In this document: piece by piece, positions 10,836-21,160 of the stretch
How positions within the stretch are numbered: position 1 is the stretch's first letter
Layout of the letters: each line of letters starts with the position of its first letter
Assembly: GCF_027595985.1 (NCBI RefSeq)
Contig: NC_073305.1
Span: forward strand, 172,194,172-172,258,171
Direction: 5' to 3'
Origin: Sorex araneus
Taxonomy: Eukaryota; Chordata; Mammalia; Eulipotyphla; Soricidae
DNA: 64,000 nt
Program-made: the position numbers and the translations under genes
The notes under the pieces: model-generated
What the model saw: the letters and a program-made list of their open reading frames with translations, nothing else
Database searches by the model: none
What the model was told of the DNA's origin: nothing

Positions 10836-10912
10836 TGTGGCTAAGCAATAAAACCCCTTCCTGACATGTGAAAGGCCTTGGGTTCAATCCCCAACACTGT
10901 CCATATAAAACC
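10836..10912 (+). mobile_element. tRNA-like SINE head remnant
   Basis: GGCTAAGCAATAAAACC, then CCTTGGGTTCAATCCCCAAC resembles an A box and B box spaced like a tRNA. Unlike the A/B heads it has CCTTGGGTTCAATCCCCAAC, closer to a tRNA-Ala-type element. Old copy. Confidence 0.45.
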
Positions 10913-11315
10913 GAAACAGACTCTAAAATCCAGCTCAAAGTACCCAGGAGGACCACCGGAGATGCCGAGGCCCCCTCGCTGTCTTCTGTGGGTCGTTCTT
11001 CCCATGGACACTGCGCAGATAAGTGACCACCCTTATAACTTGGGACTTTGTCTGACTCTCTGCAGACCTCCGTGAAGAGTCTGTCCGAGCAAGTGGGGGA
11101 GAAGCTGCAGCAGGTCTGGGAACTGTTCTGAGTCTGCGTGCGCTGAAACCCAGGCTGACTCTCTCCAGCCCAAGACCACGCAACCTTCTGTGGAGTGGCC
11201 TTAACTACTTTCGTGCCTCAGTTTCTTTCACTGTAAAAGGGAGATGATCACCAAATCCTCAGTGTCACTGCGAGAAGCAAATGAGTTGTAACCCAAACAT
11301 GAAAGTCTATAACTA

Positions 11316-11480
11316 GGGGCTGGAGCGATAGCACAGTGGAGAGGGCGTTTGCCTTGCATGCGGCCAACCTGGGTTCGATTCCCAGCATCCCATATGGTCC
11401 GCTGAGCACCACCCAGAGTAATTCCTGAGTGCAGAGCCAGGAATGGCCCCTGTGCATCGCCAGGTGTGACCCAAAAAGAG
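11316..11480 (+). mobile_element. A-type SINE
   Basis: GGGGCTGGAGCGATAGCAC to GTGTGACCCAAAAAGAG, followed by an A-rich tail to 11520. Confidence 0.95.
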
Positions 11481-11523
11481 ATGAATAAATTAAAAAATTT
11501 AAAAATCTAAAAAAAAAAAAGAA

Positions 11524-11572
11524 GAAAGCTTGTAACTATCTCACGGTGATTCAATAAAATTTAAAATATACA
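11524..11572 (+). mobile_element. L1 3'-end fragment
   Basis: AAGCTTGTAACTATCTCACGG and TGATTCAATAAAATTTAAAA match the terminal words of the L1 3' UTRs elsewhere in this window (for example 15256-15300). Confidence 0.6.
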
Positions 11573-12179
11573 TATTTTAAATTTGAGAAGTCAATGAGTC
11601 TTTGTGTGCCATTTCTCCAGGGCATGCCGTGCAATGTGTTCTTTGGAGCAAGAGGGCTGGCGGTGGTACTTCCTCTCAGGCCTCAGGACCTCCCTTCCTT
11701 CTTATCCCCAGAATAGCAGTTCACCGGAGTCCCTCAGTTGAGCGGTCCACAGCTCTCTGCTGCCCCCTGCCGACAGCTGGTTGACAGTCTTTGTGTATCG
11801 CGGCTCTCGTGGCCTCAGGTTCAGTCTCTAACACCCAGGTTTGCAATGCGAGTCTTTGCTCCAAAATCCCACGCTTCTGCTTTTCCTCCAGCCTGGCATG
11901 GCCTCTCTCCCTCCACTAATGACCTGTCATACCTCCCTGACATTCGATGACAACCCGATAGCCACCTCACTTCCCGCTCCTCCCCAGGAAATGCGCCTCC
12001 CGTGCCACAGCCCACCTAGAGCACAAGACTCATGCCTCCCACCTTCTTCCGTCATTAGTGCTCAACGTGTGTAAGGCACCTCTGACTACTACATCACAAG
12101 GATGCCTTAGGCTGTCCCTGACTGCTGGGCAGCACCCGAAAGTCACCCGGATTTCATCTTTATCAAAACAAGCTCAGCC

Positions 12180-12362
12180 GGGGCTGGAGCAATAGCACAG
12201 TGGGGAGGGCGTTTGCCTTGCATGCAGCTGACCCGGGTTCAATTCCCAGCATCCCATATGGTCCCCTGAGCACCGCCAGGGGTAATTCCTGAGTCCAGAG
12301 CCAGGAGTGGCCCCTGTGCATCATCGTTTGGGTCACAAACGATGACCCAAAAAGCAAAGAAA
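12180..12362 (+). mobile_element. A-type SINE with internal palindrome and TSD
   Basis: Typical A copy with TSD AAAACAAGCTCAGC at 12165-12178 and 12363-12376. Near its 3' end the expected CATCGCCAGGTGTGACCC is replaced by a hairpin: TCATCGTTTG (12321-12330) faces CAAACGATGA (12336-12345). Confidence 0.95.
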
Positions 12363-12376
12363 AAAACAAGCTCAGC

Positions 12377-13003
12377 TAACACTTGCACAAAAAATGAGGT
12401 TTCGCTGTGGATCCGCTACTCTGTACCACGTCGCTTCTCTGATTAATCCTCACCTTCAGGACTGCGGGATCGTCTCACTGGCACCCTCACACCTGTTCTG
12501 GTTTCCTCTCCAACCTACCCTTCGCAACACAATTTGAGTGCACGGCTGGAGTGAAAACATGATTGTCTGGGCATGCCCCTGCCTCTCATTCTTTCAAACG
12601 CTTCTCACCACTTTGGCAAAGGATCTAAAGTCCTTCTTGGGGCCAGGAACTGCCAACCCTTCTCCCTCTTGCTCCGACCTGCACTCGGGCTGTTCTTCTG
12701 GGTCCTACAACAGTCCACACTCTCCGCATCAACCAATCTTCTCGAGCTGCGGCTTGAAATCTGCTTGAAATCCTCTTTCCCGCCTCATACCTCCCAACCC
12801 GTCTTCACATCTTCTAGAAGAAATTACTTCCAAAGGAAGCCTTTCCTGCACCCTCTTCCTACATCCATTTTGTCTGAGCATGCTCTCATAGCAAGTGTAT
12901 TTCACAAACAACAACAACACCAAAAACCTAACTCGTCATGATTTTAAATTTGTCTGAAGTCATGTGAGTAACACCTCTCTTCCCTGTAGGGTATGCCCCA
13001 TGA
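12377..13003. other. Unique intron 3 sequence
   Basis: No gene or repeat recognised. Confidence 0.5.
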
Positions 13004-13017
13004 AGAGAAGCGCTTCT

Positions 13018-13194
13018 GGGGGCTGGAGCGATAGCACAGCAGGGAGGGAGTCTGCCTTGCATGAAGCCGACCCGGGTTCGATTCCCAGCATTCCATATGG
13101 TCCCCCGAGCACCTCCAGGAGCAATTCCTAAGTACATCAGCCAGGAGTAATCCCTGTGCATCCAAAAGTGTGACCCAAAAAGGAAAAAAAAAAG
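13018..13194 (+). mobile_element. A-type SINE with TSD
   Basis: GGGGGCTGGAGCGATAGCAC to GTGTGACCCAAAAAGG plus A tail. TSD AGAGAAGCGCTTC at 13004-13016 and AGAGAAGCTCTTC at 13195-13207 (one mismatch). Confidence 0.94.
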
Positions 13195-13348
13195 AGAGAA
13201 GCTCTTCAGCCTCTCTTCTGCACCCCTGAATTTTCAGTTTCTAGCCTAATGCCACCCACAGTAGATTTCTAATATACATCAGGTAATGACTGAACAAATA
13301 AAAGTTGTATTAAACAGAACTTTGGCTAGGATGTCAAGACAGAGCCTT

Positions 13349-13349
<1 letters not shown>

Positions 13350-13379
<30 letters not shown>

Positions 13380-13381
13380 TT
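13350..13381. repeat. (TTTA)n microsatellite
   Basis: Eight near-perfect TTTA units. Confidence 0.95.
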
Positions 13382-13617
13382 CCATTTCTATTTTTCATGG
13401 GTCATTCGATTTTAGAAAGACAGATAAGTAATAGACATTTACTTATCTGAAACACTTTCACCAGGGAACCAGAAAGGTTCTTCTATCTTTGAAAGAGATG
13501 TGGGGGCATTGAAAGGGAGGGGCCTTGGGAGCTTTGGGGAGGGAGGTGTGCAATGGGCAGGGGTCTGAATTACCATACAGAAAAACTTCATTAACCACAT
13601 TTTAAATCACAGTACCA

Positions 13618-13800
13618 GGGCTGGAGCAATAGTACAGCAGGTAGCGCATTTGCCTTGTATGCAGCCGACCCGAGTTTAATCCCCAGCATCCCATATGGTC
13701 CCCCGAGCACTGCCAAGAGTAATTCCTGAGTGCGTGAGCCAGGAGTAACCCCTGTGCATCGCAAGGTATGACCCCAAAAGAAAATAAATAAATAAATAAA
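13618..13800 (+). mobile_element. A-type SINE close to exon 3
   Basis: GGGCTGGAGCAATAGTAC to GGTATGACCCCAAAAG with an (AAAT)n tail to 13800. It is antisense to EPM2A and ends only 61 bp from the exon 3 edge (13862), in the donor-side intron. Confidence 0.93.
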
Positions 13801-13861
13801 CACTACCTCAATTTTTTTTTTCCATTAAGAACAAAAAAGAAACTCTTCCACCTCTTTTTAC

Positions 13862-14103
13862 CTTCAGTGCTCATATCAGGGGTCGGCATCCAGATGTAAA
13901 CCAAGCCTTCCTCCTTATACAGTTTCACCAGCGTGTCTGGACTCATGCGTTCCTGGTAGCGATTACAGCCCCCGGAATTGTGTAGAATATCCGCCTCGGT
14001 CTGGAAATTCATGACAGCTGTAATCCCCAACTCGTGCTTCAGTCGGATGGTCACGTGCTCCACTCGGCGGGGACAGCTGCCCAGCCAGAGATTCTGCAGA
14101 ATT
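13862..14103 (-). CDS. EPM2A: EPM2A (laforin) exon 3
   Basis: Encodes the first half of the laforin dual-specificity phosphatase domain. Seen on the minus strand: [57 protein letters not shown] and the acid-loop segment [13 protein letters not shown]. The Asp in PTPD is equivalent to human D235 and the Cys in GSCP to C169. The acceptor AG is at 14105-14104 and the donor GTAAAAAG starts at 13861. The exon begins with the third base of an Arg codon and ends with the first base of Gly240, so it joins exon 4 in frame (GAA G|GC CGA GTG). The length of 242 nt is compatible with this exon in other mammals. One oddity is that the residue I recall as Trp196 in human is Ala (GCG) here. The ORF running past the donor (KKRWKSFF...) is intron read-through. 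Identity is very secure. Confidence 0.96.
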
Positions 14104-14369
14104 CTAATAAGAACACATGGAGCCAACCATTATTGTTACAATTTGAGATCTGAGGAATGGCCTAAAAATAAAAAATAAAAAAAAAACAAACATTTTGTAT
14201 TAAAATTCAAGTAACCTTTAAATCTGGTCCCAGGAAAGCTGTATGTGAGCATGAAGGCCTGGAGCAAGGAGGAAAGTGAGAGAGCCGGGGTGCATGCCCG
14301 GTGTGCACAGGGTCCTGAGCTCCGTGCCCAGAATTTATGGGCCCCCAGAGGCCCTAAGATATGGCCCTT

Positions 14370-15303
14370 AACTGGCCCACATCCAAAAACACAAAAGCAA
14401 CTGGTGTTGGTGTGGATGTGGGGAGAAAGGGGCTCTCCTTCACTGCTGGTGGGAATGCCGACTGGTTCAACCCTTTTGGAAAACAATATGGACGATTCTC
14501 AAAAAAATTAGAAATTGAGCTCCCATTTGACCCAGCAATACCACTCCTGGGAATATATCCTGGAGAGGCAAAAAGGTATAGTAGAAATGACATCTGCATT
14601 TCTATATTAATTGCAGCACTGTTTACAATAGCCACAATCTAGAAAAAATCAGAGTGCCTAAAAACAGACGACTGGTTAAAGAAACTTTGCTTTACATCTA
14701 CACAATGGAACACTATGCAGCTGTTAGAAAAGACAAAGTCATGAAATTTGCATATAAGTGGATCAACATGGAAAGCATCATGTTGAGTAAAATGAGTCAG
14801 AAAGAAAGAGACAGACATAGAAAGGTTGCACTCGTATGTGGAATATAACGTAGCAGAGAGGTACGAGCTTGCAATGATGCAATTTCTGGCAGAAATTTCT
14901 TTGGACTTAGTTACTAAAATACTGAAATACAGAAATCCAAAACTGTGCAGCCGCTATTACAGCTGCGCAACCTCATGTCTCTTCATTCTCAGCAATGGAA
15001 AACAAATTATCCAATGCTTCCTTTTCAGCAGGTCTGACTTTGGCGGGGGAGGGGGGCAAACACCAAAGAATAATAGTGAGTTTTTTGTTGAAATATTGAA
15101 TGTAATCAAAGTAAAGAGCAAGTAAAGTGAAATTTATCAGCTACACAGGCGGGGGGCAGGAGGGGAAACGTATACTGTGGTTCTTGGTGGTGGAATATGT
15201 GCACTGGTGAAGGGACAGGTATTTGAGCATTGTATAACTGAGACTTAAGCCTGAAAGCTTTGTAACTTTCCACATGATGATTCAATAAAAAAATTTTAAA
15301 AAG
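14370..15303 (+). mobile_element. L1 3' end (ORF2 end plus 3' UTR)
   Basis: Conceptual translation gives decayed L1 ORF2 C-terminal words (GRKGLSFTAGGNADWFNPFG, FDPAIPLLGIYPG, YIYTMEHYAAVRKDKVMKF). A 3' UTR follows with GGTGGTGGAATATGTGCACTGG, CATTGTATAACTGAGACTTAAG, CTTTGTAACTTTCCACATGATG and an AATAAA plus A tail. It is 5'-truncated and non-functional. Confidence 0.9.
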
Positions 15304-15310
15304 GGGGGGA

Positions 15311-15485
15311 GGGCTGGAGCGATAGCACAGAAGGTAGGGCAATTGCTTTGCATGCAGCTGACCCAGGTTCGATTCCCAGCATCCCATATGGTCCCCTAAG
15401 CACGGCCAGGGGTAATTCCTGAGTGGAGAGCCAGGAGTGACCCCTGAGCATCGCTGGGTGTGACCCAAAAAGAAAAAAAAAAAAA
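15311..15485 (+). mobile_element. A-type SINE directly behind an L1 tail
   Basis: GGGCTGGAGCGATAGCAC to GTGTGACCCAAAAAG plus A run, inserted beside the L1 A tail. Confidence 0.95.
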
Positions 15486-16009
15486 GATGTGGCCCTTCTG
15501 TGGTTCTACTGATCTCAAGTACTGGGCCTTAGCAGCAGTGCAAAACCCAATCCTAACGCTGAATCGTCCAACATGCACAACTGGGTGGAGTATTGTACTC
15601 CTGGAGGCCCCGGCCCCACGGCCACTACGTGGGTGCCAAAACTACCCTGAACAGAAAAGGACAGGAGAGCCAGCCTCATTATTCAGGGGGGGAAAGTACC
15701 GGCACTGTTGTTTGGGGGAAAGCCATTCAGGTAACTGGGGCAGACAGTGGCAAAAGGATACCATCGAATAGCATGGTCAAATAAATCCATAAGTGCATAC
15801 ATGGTTCAACATTAAAAAATCCAAAGCTGTATTTCAGATACAAATTAAAAGCATAATTATGACAGTCCATACAGTCTAGAAATAGTTTGCTCAAATTCAG
15901 TGATTATTCCTCCTTGGAACCTTATGTAAAATTTCAAATAGCATGAGATCTTTTATTAACTGACTGATTGGGGTGGGAGGGATACACCTAGCAGGGCACG
16001 GGATTATTC

Positions 16010-16134
16010 CAAGATTTGCACTCAGGGATCATTCCTGGTAATGCTCAGGGAACCACACAATATGCCGAGAATTGAACCCAGGTTGGCTGTATGTGAAGCA
16101 AGTGCCTCACCTGCTGTGCTATCTCTCTGGCCCC
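16010..16134 (-). mobile_element. Old A-type SINE
   Basis: CACTCAGGGATCATTCCTGG, GAATTGAACCCAGGTTGGC, GCTATCTCTCTGGCCCC. The tail region is lost. It is followed by a spaced 20-bp duplication (see findings). Confidence 0.8.
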
Positions 16135-16929
16135 CTGTGTGAGACTCACTATTATTCTGGCCCCCTGTGTGAGACCTTTAAGACTTGTTGCATACCAGAA
16201 ACTAACAGACAGCAATCTCCTTTCAATTAAAATCAAAGCCAGAAGTATTTCATTAGAATTCAATAATGTTCTATGCTCATCAAAAGCTATAAGGTAAAAA
16301 GAAATTATTTGTAAAAGAGAGAAAATATTATTTCTATATTTCAAGTATGACTCACATATCTAAGTTTTCCTAGTGCTGGACCCACCATCAGAAGATTCTG
16401 ATTTACAATCAGTTCTCGGGTTATACTGGTGCTACTCATTTATAGCCAAAATCCTATGAAATACTCCTTAGAAATCCAACTCCCAAAAGCTACATAAAGT
16501 CTTAAAAGTATTAGGAATCAGGGAACTGGATAAGGAGAAATACATAAAAATCAAATAGGGCTTTCACTCAACTAGAAATAGCCAGATGGATATCAATCAC
16601 ATTCAAAAATAACAACAAAATTGTAAAATATCTAGGAATCCATAAAAACAGAAAGAACTGTATTTTTTAATTTACTGAGTGCACCATGATTTAGAAGTTA
16701 TTCATAGTTAAGTTTCAAGCATACAATACCAATACCAATACCCAATACCAACTACTGATAGCGTCAACTTTTCTCCACCAATATCCAGTTTCCTTCCCAC
16801 TCCCCCACTCTGCTTCCTTGATCGACACATTTTTAAGTTTGATGACTGTAGTTTGGAGCTTGTGCTTTTAGTTTTGTTGTCTCTGTGGTTCAGATGTAGA
16901 TAAGCCACATCTTTGCTGGATGACTATAG

Positions 16930-17155
16930 CATTACAGTATAATTTCAAGTTACGAAATCAGATACCTACCAATTTATTACTCAATATGACTTTGGATATT
17001 TGAAATGTTTTATGATTTTATACAAACTTTGTGACTGACTTTCTTAGATCCTTTAAGAATGCCATCTGAATTTGGATGAGGATTGTATTGAATTGATATA
17101 ATAATTTAGGCAAAGAGTCCATTTTGACAATACTGATTCTGTCAATCCCATTTCC
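16930..17155 (-). mobile_element. L1 ORF2 fragment (minus)
   Basis: Plus-strand words TTGGATGAGGATTGTATTGAA and CATTTTGACAATACTGATTC are the complement of the L1 ORF2 segment around GRINIVKMAILP ... FNAIPI. Confidence 0.65.
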
Positions 17156-17570
17156 AGTGAGTTCAGGCACAAGACAAAAATGTCCACTTTCTCCAGTTTA
17201 ACTCAATAGAGCATTTTAAGTACTAGCAATGGCAATTGTGCAAGACAAATAAATCAAAAAGCTTCAAATTGGAAAAGTAGTCTAAACTATCGCTATTTGA
17301 AGATAATGTAAAAGAATACACAGAAGAGCCTCAAGAGTTCACTATGAAGCTCCTAGAAATCATAAAAAATAGTAGTTAGCTTCAAAATTAACATACACAA
17401 ATTATTGCATTCTTATATGATCCTATAATGTAATAGAACTCAGTGTCTATTCCACTCAAAATAATATCCAAAAACATCACATAACTAGGAATCAACTTAA
17501 CAAAAGACGCGAGAGATACACTCATAAAAAACCACACATCACCTAAAAAAGAAATAGAAGATGACCTTTG
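17156..17570 (+). mobile_element. L1 ORF2 fragment (plus)
   Basis: The plus strand carries L1 ORF2 words in order: a decayed CPLSP-like segment (GTCCACTTTCTCCAGTTT), LFEDN at about 17296, YINYCILI-like at 17395 and YLGINLTKD-like at 17485 (CTAGGAATCAACTTAACAAA). Frame is broken. Confidence 0.7.
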
Positions 17571-17685
17571 GAAATGGATCAAAAAAATTTAATATGAAAG
17601 TATGGGAGGAAAAAAAACCAACAACAACATATAGAGATACCATGTCTTTTAATTAGAATGTAAAAGTATAAAATGCAAATATTTT

Positions 17686-18150
17686 CATCACTTGTACCAC
17701 TTGTCATCCATTGTTCATCAATTTGCTCAAGCGGGCACCACTAACGTCTCCATTTGTCCCTGCTGTGTCCTAGTGTAGCCCAATGGTATCTGCTCGCCCC
17801 AGGAACACAAAGAACCTCAAACCGTTCATTCAGGGTCTTGACGAAGAAGTCTGACCACCCCGTAGGTGGGCGGCCACACATTCTTTTGACATCCCGTGGA
17901 ATCCAGTTGGTAACAGCTCTAGTTCAGCAGTCATCTCTAAATCACATTACATGTCCAGCCCATCTGATTTTCGATGCCTTGGCAAATAACACAGCGTGCC
18001 TGATTCTCGATCGTTGATGGAGGTCGGAACTCCGGATTCCTTCTTTCACTTGAGTGAAACATGATAGTCCAAGCATAGCTTTTTCTATTCCTCTTTGGGA
18101 CACCCGAATAGCATTCTCATCCTATTTTAGTAGGGCCCAGGTCCCTGAGG
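17686..18150 (-). mobile_element. RTE-type non-LTR retrotransposon 3' end, decayed
   Basis: Minus-strand translation gives the C-terminal region of an RTE-clade ORF: AIRVSQRGIEKAMLGLSCF, TQVKEGIRSSDLHQRSRIRH, LFAKASKIRWAGHVM, TRAVTNWIPRDVKR, CGRPPTGWSDFFVKTLNERF, HWATLGHSRDKWRR, then WCPLEQIDEQ. There are three in-frame stops (TGA after GHVM, TGA before TRAV, TAG before WCPL), so it is dead. The last ~50 bp (17703-17753) match the tail of the B SINEs in this window. The clade call rests on the GRPPTxW...HWATLxxxRDKWRR signature, which I associate with RTE elements. Confidence 0.8.
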
Positions 18151-18780
18151 CATTTACGACTCAAGTATTTTCATAATTTATACAAATCTAATTATAATAT
18201 TACAATCTATTGTGCATAGTGACTGTTGTCTTTTTCATCAGTCATTTCACATGTAAAATTTCTCTCCAGAATGAAAGTAGACACTATTTTTCAAATTTTA
18301 CTTGAATTATGTCATCTGAGAACTAAACAGGCTAACTAGATAAAAAGAGCAGACATTATAAAACTCACCTATGTTTTCAGATATCTTCTTTCAAGCACAA
18401 AGAATTAAATTTCTCTGCCTCAAGTTAGGCATGACCATGTGACTTGCTGAGGACAAAAAGTGAGCTCACGTAAGACTTAATGCATGAGTTTTCAAGCTTT
18501 CTTTGAATGCTGCTGCTATGATTATCAGGCACTCATGGATACTGAGAGACTAGATATATGGCAATGGTCATGGAGACATTTTTAAAACTCTTTTTTGAGG
18601 GATTGAGGGCCTTTATTGAAATAAATAAAGTTATCTTTACTGAGGGATTGTGATTTACAATACAAGGTTTCTGCAAACTGGTAGGGAGGTACCATATCTG
18701 AATGCTCGCAAAATGAGATGCAATCTGAGGGCAAATTTTGCCATTTCTATGCCAAAGGCAGAGCAACAGGGGGGCTGAGT
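18151..18780. other. Unassigned AT-rich intron 2 sequence
   Basis: Possibly contains an old minus-strand L1 end around 18590-18660 (TTTATTGAAATAAATAAAG). Otherwise nothing recognised. Confidence 0.35.
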
Positions 18781-19624
18781 GACATTTGTTCGACCAGGAC
18801 TAAACAAAGCCACCTCCTCCCAATCCACATCTGACTGCCTTCAGGGCGACTAACTGCCCAGCCAGAAAGGACTCTCCGAGACACAAAAAATATGCAGCAA
18901 ATTTCCCATTGCCCGCTGTGCCTAGGTCCAGTCATTTTGCGAATATTTGAACACTTGGCTGGTGCTCATGCATAGTCAAATGTGGGGCGACAGATTCCAC
19001 CAAAAAAAACATGCCAGTGGACCACAGGACATTTTCCAGTCTGGCTGAGCCTGAAAATACAGTGACAGACCCTGGAAAATACAAATATCCAGATAGCTGC
19101 ACAGACCTCCTGGTTCCTGCAATTGCTATTGGAAACTCAGGACTGTGAGAGCTCCCATTTGCTACCTCACCATTTGGATATAATATTCCTGTACTGACAG
19201 GAACCAGCAACTTAGAATGCTAAAATGGGAGCACTGGTCTGCAAGTCTTTGGAGCTATAGATGCAACTTGTAACTATAAATTCCCAGCAGCAATCCAGAA
19301 TGATATTAATTCAAAGCCACAGTCTTAGGCTGGCATTGGTGAGAATGAACGTCAGATTACTACCAGGGTTAAGAAAACCCAACCTACTCAGCCAGACCCC
19401 ACTGAGAGCCAGACCCAACAAGGAAGCAGAGGCATTAACCTGCACTGAATGATGAAGGCAAAAGCCTTGGATAAATCCCAAACACACGCGGGCTTTGCTA
19501 ACTCCCCACTGAAGACTTCAAATCAACAATATTCAGGACTGTCCCTGAACTGAGGAAACTTATGGAAGAACAGAGGAAGTACAAGAGTAGCAGGAAAATG
19601 TGATCAGAAATTACCAAGTTAAAC

Positions 19625-19788
19625 GGCTGGAGAAACAGTATAGTGAGGAGGGTGCTTGCCTTGCACATGGCCAATCTGGGTTCAATCCCCAGTCCCAAAT
19701 GGTCCCTAGGCACCACCAGAAGTAATTCCTAAGAGCAGAGCCAGAAGTAGCCCCCTAAACATAACTGGGTCTGGACCCAAAACAAAGA
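19625..19788 (+). mobile_element. Old A-type SINE in L1
   Basis: GGCTGGAGAAACAGTATAG, TGGGTTCAATCCCCAG, CACCAGAAGTAATTCCTAAG, GGGTCTGGACCCAAAAC. Diverged about 15 percent by eye. Confidence 0.85.
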
Positions 19789-19911
19789 AATTATTGAGCT
19801 AAGAAACACTGTAGGTAAACTAACATGCAATAAAAGAATTCAGCAGCAGAATGGCAGATGCTAAGGAATGAACCAATGTGCTCAGGGATAAGGGAGATTA
19901 AATCATTTAAA

Positions 19912-19950
19912 AACACACACACACATACACACACACACACACACACACAA
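19912..19950. repeat. (AC)n microsatellite
   Basis: Nearly pure AC run with one AT interruption. Confidence 0.95.
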
Positions 19951-20978
19951 CCTGTAAGAAGGAAAAGAGAAAACTTCAAATGAAGGTATCATATTCACAA
20001 AGGTAAAGATTTATCTATAGGAAACTATGTCACTATCAAAAGAATGTTCACTAGCTGGGAGAATTAACATTGCTAAAATGATCATCCTACCCAAAATGTT
20101 ATACATATTCAATGTAATCCCTATCAAAATTTCAATGGCATTCTTCAAGGACACAGAAAAAACACTGCTCAATTCAAATGCAGACATGAAACTTCCCCAA
20201 ATAACCACAGCAATGCTTGGAAAAGGGATAGGAAGCACTGTATTTACTGAGTTTAAAAATCACACTACATAGCTATTTACATAACCAACTGAGGTACTGC
20301 CAACCTAACTGTGAACTGTGAATGTCAAGGAAACAGGGAGAGACCTAGGTACACTGGAATATTGGCTCTTGGGTGGTGGGTATGGTGCATTGCGAGCACA
20401 GAATAATATTAAAATTATTGCATATCACGATTCCTCAATAAAACTGACTGAAAAGCAAAGTGATACTAATTAAAACAAAGTGGTGCTAGGATAAAAAACA
20501 GAATTTTGGAAAAATAAAATTGACAGCACAGAAGACACTCTGAGCTCTATGGACAATTAAATTATAACAATGGAGCGGAGGGCATCCAGTGGAGGAAAGA
20601 AAGTCTTCAACAAATGGTGCTGAGAACACTGAATAGTTACGTGCAAAATAATAATAACAAAATAACTAAACTGAACCTCTACTTCACACATAACACAAAA
20701 GCTAACGCAAAAGGGATTAAAACTTTGATGTTAGTCCCAACTCCACAAACATATAGAGGACTAAAGGGGAACTCTACGTGACACTTACTCTAGAGATGTC
20801 TTCAACTATGACAAAGAAAACAAATGTAAACAAATGGAACTATATCAAACTAAATTATTCTGTACTGCAAAAGAATTAAAGGTAAAATAACAAGACACCT
20901 TAGTGAATGATAGAAAACATCTGCAAAGCACATACCTGACAAAAGCTAATACCAAGACATAAAAAACTCACAAAAGTT

Positions 20979-21160
20979 GGGGCCAGAGCAATAGTACAGC
21001 AGATAGGGCATCTGCCTTGCATGCGGCTGACCTGGGTTTGATCCCTGGCATCCCATATAGTCCATTGAGCACCGCCAGGAGTAATTCCTGAGTGCAGAGC
21101 CAAGAGTAACCCCTAAGCATTGCCAGGTGTGACCCAAAAACAAAAACAAAACGAAAGAAC
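20979..21160 (+). mobile_element. A-type SINE in L1 with 12-bp TSD
   Basis: GGGGCCAGAGCAATAGTAC to GTGTGACCCAAAAACAAAAAC. TSD CTCACAAAAGTT at 20967-20978 and 21161-21172. It splits the old L1. Confidence 0.95.

Larger units (their letters stand above)
5500..13861 (-). other. EPM2A: EPM2A intron 3 (between exons 3 and 4)
   Basis: Bounded by the donor GTAAAAAG at 13861 and the acceptor CTGCAG ending at 5500 (minus strand). It is a phase-1 intron of 8,362 bp. It holds at least eight SINE copies in both orientations and otherwise unremarkable sequence. No extra exon was recognised. Confidence 0.9.

Noticed and set aside
17754-18017. Plus-strand ORF MSLLCPSVAQWY...
   Set aside because: Antisense of the RTE C-terminal region; the meaningful frame is on the minus strand.
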